In this document: positions 61,712-64,000 of the stretch, piece by piece
Layout: every line of letters begins with the position of its first letter
Numbering within the stretch: position 1 is the stretch's first letter
Assembly: GCF_025685545.1 (NCBI RefSeq)
Contig: NZ_JAGSYC010000026.1
Span: 372,001-436,000 of the forward strand
DNA: 64,000 nucleotides
DNA from: Granulicella paludicola
GTDB lineage: Bacteria; Acidobacteriota; Terriglobia; Terriglobales; Acidobacteriaceae
Direction: 5' to 3'
Made by a program: the position numbers and the translations under genes
Notes under the pieces: model-generated
Seen by the model: only the letters and a program-made list of their open reading frames with translations
Told to the model about the DNA's origin: nothing
Databases searched by the model: none

Positions 61712-62782
61712 TCACTCTGCGAACATACCGTGCCAGTACGCTTGGCGAGGCAGGGTCACCGTCAGGATCGCCCGCGTGCCACCGTGCTGCACACGCTGCT
61801 GAGCCGCCTCCGCTGCTGCCTTCGACTCATAGAGTCCAAACAACGCAGAACCTGACCCTGATAACGCTGCGTAGATCGCACCGTCACCCGAACTTCCCAA
61901 CAAATCACGCTTGGTTGAACGCAAGGAGGGATGCTGTGAGAACACGACCTCTTCGAAGTCGTTCTCGATCCCGGTGCGGACAAGCGCGAGAAGAGGATTC
62001 TCGGCCAGATCACCTTGATTGCCTTTGGCGGTTTGGAAACCAGTCTCAGGCCGGGCGATACCGGAGGGGCCAACCTCAGCGCCAACCTGTCCCCCAGGGG
62101 TCCAGACGGCTGCTACGGCATAGCTCAACTCTTTTAGTTTATCCACAGGTGGCCCGGAAGTCAATGAAGCTTCCTCTTCCTCGCGCATTCTCAGGTCCAG
62201 ATCCCGAAAAGCCAGGGCCGTCGAAACTCCTGCACCGGGCACCCCGATGACGCAATGCAGCGCTCCGCCGTTCGGGCCACCCTCCGGCAGCGGAAACACC
62301 TCTTCCCCACGGCCCAGCCCCAGAACCGTCCCCCCCAACAGAAACAGCGGCACATCCGACCCTACCGCAGCCGCCAGTTTCAGCCGTTCCGGCCCGGGGA
62401 GCGCGAAACCAAGCTCCCGCTCCAATCCAACAAGCGCCGCAACAGCATTGGCCGATCCAGCACCCATCCCGCCCTGCACCGGAAGCCGCTTTTCGATATG
62501 AATATCGACTTCAGCCGTCACCCCCATGCGCTTCAGAGCACCGGCCACTATCTTCCATGCCGTGTTGCGCTCCGCCGAACCTGCCTTCGTGGTCGGCACC
62601 CCCGGATGGTCCGAACTCAGCCGAACCGCCGTCTCCGCAGCAGCCCGCGCTTTTACCGTCACCAGATCGTGTAGCGCCAGCGTCTGGTACACCGTCGTCA
62701 GACAGTGAAATCCATCCTCACGCGCAGGTCCCACCGCCAGGCCAAGATTAATCTTCGAGTACGAACGAACAGTGGTCGACAT
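61712..62782 (-). CDS. ispE: 4-diphosphocytidyl-2-C-methyl-D-erythritol kinase
   Basis: GHMP kinase of the MEP isoprenoid pathway; phosphorylates CDP-methylerythritol with ATP. The 356 residues begin VRSYSKINLGLAVGPAREDG, with the conserved SKINL and later FHCLTTVYQTL. The ATP loop is LPVQGGMGAGSANAVAALVG near residue 105. SDVPLFLLGGTVLGLGRGEE and LSGSGSALFGLYESK complete the set. The middle carries an insert of about 50 residues (VWTPGGQVGAEVGPSGIARP region), making it longer than the usual 280-310. It leads the reverse-strand block. Confidence 0.93.
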   Translation of the reverse strand: MSTTVRSYSKINLGLAVGPAREDGFHCLTTVYQTLALHDLVTVKARAAAETAVRLSSDHPGVPTTKAGSAERNTAWKIVAGALKRMGVTAEVDIHIEKRLPVQGGMGAGSANAVAALVGLERELGFALPGPERLKLAAAVGSDVPLFLLGGTVLGLGRGEEVFPLPEGGPNGGALHCVIGVPGAGVSTALAFRDLDLRMREEEEASLTSGPPVDKLKELSYAVAAVWTPGGQVGAEVGPSGIARPETGFQTAKGNQGDLAENPLLALVRTGIENDFEEVVFSQHPSLRSTKRDLLGSSGDGAIYAALSGSGSALFGLYESKAAAEAAQQRVQHGGTRAILTVTLPRQAYWHGMFAE

Positions 62783-62810
62783 CAGACAACAATTCTAACG
62801 GCAGCCGCCG

Positions 62811-64000
62811 TTACGGCTTATTTCCCAGGCTGTTCGACGCAATACCGGTGAACGCAGCCAGCGGCGTCACCACCGGTACACCCAGCCCGATGAATTCCGT
62901 TAGCGTGCTCGTGCTGTTATTCGTCGTCCAAACATTGCCTGAAATATCGACCGCGATCCCCGTCGTGGTTCCGAGCGTCGACTGCGCCGCATACCCGGTT
63001 GTCCCTCCGGTTCCACTCGCCGGCACCGTCACCGCCGCGCCCGCGCTCGTGCCCTCGGACACCGTACCGACTGAATTCGCAGCAAACACATTGTTCGCCC
63101 CGTCGATTGCAACACCCTTTGGACCATTCAGGCCAGCGCCGGTATACGTCGTGCTGGAACCGGTCGAGGTCGTCTTGGTCACCGCATTCGATCCATTCCA
63201 GGTCGTCCATCCGTTGTTCGCTGAATCCAGTGCGACCGCAGTCGGCGCGTTCAGAGATCCCACCGCGCCACGGAAGACCGCCGTGCCTGTCGGGCCGATG
63301 CGTGCGATCTGGTTGGTGGCAGTGAGCGTGGACCAGAAGTAGTCCGCCTGATCCGCAGCCACATATGTCGGCTGTGAGTAGTTGTTCTGGCTAATCGTTC
63401 CTAAAAACAGGTTTGTGGAAGAGAGAGTCGTATAGGTCGGGTTCGTTCCAGACCCGCTGATCTTGATGAAGTTGCCGTTCGGTGCGAAGTTCACGATCGC
63501 GCCGTTGGTTCCGGCAGTGTTGGCCACATACGTATTTCCGGAGCCGTCGGACGTAATCCCTATTGCGGACGCAAACGCGCCGCCATCCGTATACGGCGAG
63601 CCTGCGATCAGCGTGCCGCTGTTCGAATACTCCATCACATTGCTTGTAGTAGTCGCCCAAACATTGCCCGACGTATCGATCTCGTTATAGCTGCTCGCCG
63701 CCGTTCCCACCGGGAAACCCGTCGCCAGCACACCCAGCGGGCTGAACTTCGAGATCGAAGCCGTCTGTCCCGAGCTCGACACAAACGCGTTCCCTGACGC
63801 ATCGATCGAGATTCCGACTGGGCTGCTCAACGCCGTTGACGAGTAGGTGATCCCCACCGAAAAATCGTTCGGCTTCGTCGTCAGCGAATCCGCAAACTGA
63901 ACATAACTCGCCTGCAGCGCATAGAGGTTAGAGATGTTCGCCGCCGGATGCTGCGCAATCCAGATCAGATTGCTCGCCGTGTCCGAATAACCGCCGCCAT
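62811..64000 (-). CDS. NHL/streptogramin-lyase-like beta-propeller protein (partial, 5' end outside)
   Basis: The frame is open from the window edge to a stop at 62811-62813, about 396 residues. It is made of repeated blades with the pattern G-I-A-I-D-x-S-G-N-x-W: SSPVGISIDASGNAFVSSSG, IGITSDGSGNTYVANTAG, APTAVALDSANNGWTTWNGS, GPKGVAIDGANNVFAANSVG and TTGIAVDISGNVWTTNNSTS. This matches NHL/Vgb-like propellers, usually exported and here rich in Ser, Thr and Gly. The in-frame GTG at 63857 is not the true start, because coding sequence (SNLIWIAQHPAANISNLYAL) continues upstream. Role unknown; possibly a large cell-surface protein. Confidence 0.75.
   Translation of the reverse strand, partial: GGGYSDTASNLIWIAQHPAANISNLYALQASYVQFADSLTTKPNDFSVGITYSSTALSSPVGISIDASGNAFVSSSGQTASISKFSPLGVLATGFPVGTAASSYNEIDTSGNVWATTTSNVMEYSNSGTLIAGSPYTDGGAFASAIGITSDGSGNTYVANTAGTNGAIVNFAPNGNFIKISGSGTNPTYTTLSSTNLFLGTISQNNYSQPTYVAADQADYFWSTLTATNQIARIGPTGTAVFRGAVGSLNAPTAVALDSANNGWTTWNGSNAVTKTTSTGSSTTYTGAGLNGPKGVAIDGANNVFAANSVGTVSEGTSAGAAVTVPASGTGGTTGYAAQSTLGTTTGIAVDISGNVWTTNNSTSTLTEFIGLGVPVVTPLAAFTGIASNSLGNKP

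Overview
The window is 64 kb of GC-rich (C-ending codons dominate) chromosomal DNA from a Gram-negative soil bacterium. It is most probably a member of the Acidobacteriota, order Terriglobales (Granulicella, Terriglobus or Edaphobacter type). That placement is inference from gene content: an Oar-like TonB-dependent receptor with a carboxypeptidase-regulatory N-terminus, a TIGR03435-type protein, an FeS-type photolyase-related protein, LpxI-type lipid A synthesis, and the gene order ispE-tRNA-Gln-prs-rplY-pth-rpsF-rpsR-rplI. No rRNA, CRISPR array, prophage or integrative element is visible.

Layout. Positions 1-5026 hold the end of an acyltransferase, a parvulin foldase with a small cytochrome c and a membrane protein, an MmcQ/YjbR protein, small basic or zinc-ribbon proteins, and tyrS. 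Positions 5031-5608 are a REP/RAYT mobile unit bounded by 30-bp perfect inverted repeats. Positions 5686-13443 carry an FAD oxidoreductase, a DoxX-like membrane protein, infC (AUU start), a phosphoesterase lipoprotein, a Tat-exported multicopper oxidase and DoxX. Positions 13582-18241 are a forward block: an SDR, an exported protein, fabZ-lpxA-lpxI (lipid A) and a peroxiredoxin. Positions 18340-25588 hold a histone-H1-like protein, an MltD-like transglycosylase, an acyltransferase, lepA and a beta-propeller. Positions 25641-31616 hold REP repeats, a TIGR03435 protein, glutaminyl cyclase, the photolyase, another acyltransferase and Skp. Positions 31617-32912 are a 1.3-kb gene-free, hairpin-rich stretch before a low-complexity/receiver-like protein gene. 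Positions 34205-44013 hold a His-rich peptide, an outer membrane barrel, an SPFH protein, a secreted glycosidase, a TPR protein and a seven-haem cytochrome. Positions 44081-55127 hold the TonB receptor, a DAO-family oxidase, a dipeptidase, an amine oxidase/RidA pair and an FtsX-type permease. Positions 55195-56793 encode a lower-GC membrane glycosyltransferase-like protein behind a heptamer tract. Positions 56890-62782 are the reverse-strand translation/PRPP/isoprenoid block. The window ends inside an NHL-type beta-propeller gene.

How the genes fit together. Much of the content concerns the cell envelope: LPS lipid A, outer-membrane protein chaperones (Skp, parvulin), murein remodelling, surface acylation and TonB uptake. 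A second theme is periplasmic redox and amino-acid chemistry: multicopper oxidase, haem proteins, Tat oxidases, and an exported RidA that could clear imines made by its neighbour oxidase.

Most notable observations. (1) Six tandem AACACTC heptamers directly follow an ATG and sit one frame out from a membrane glycosyltransferase-like ORF that has no start codon of its own before its conserved DEG motif, a candidate phase-variable locus. (2) There is a complete REP/RAYT unit, with REPs of the same family elsewhere in the window. (3) A repeat of a dispersed family is translated in frame inside the photolyase. (4) A 116-bp palindromic element supplies the stop codons of two converging genes. (5) There is a long structured leader or ncRNA candidate at 32.0-32.9 kb.
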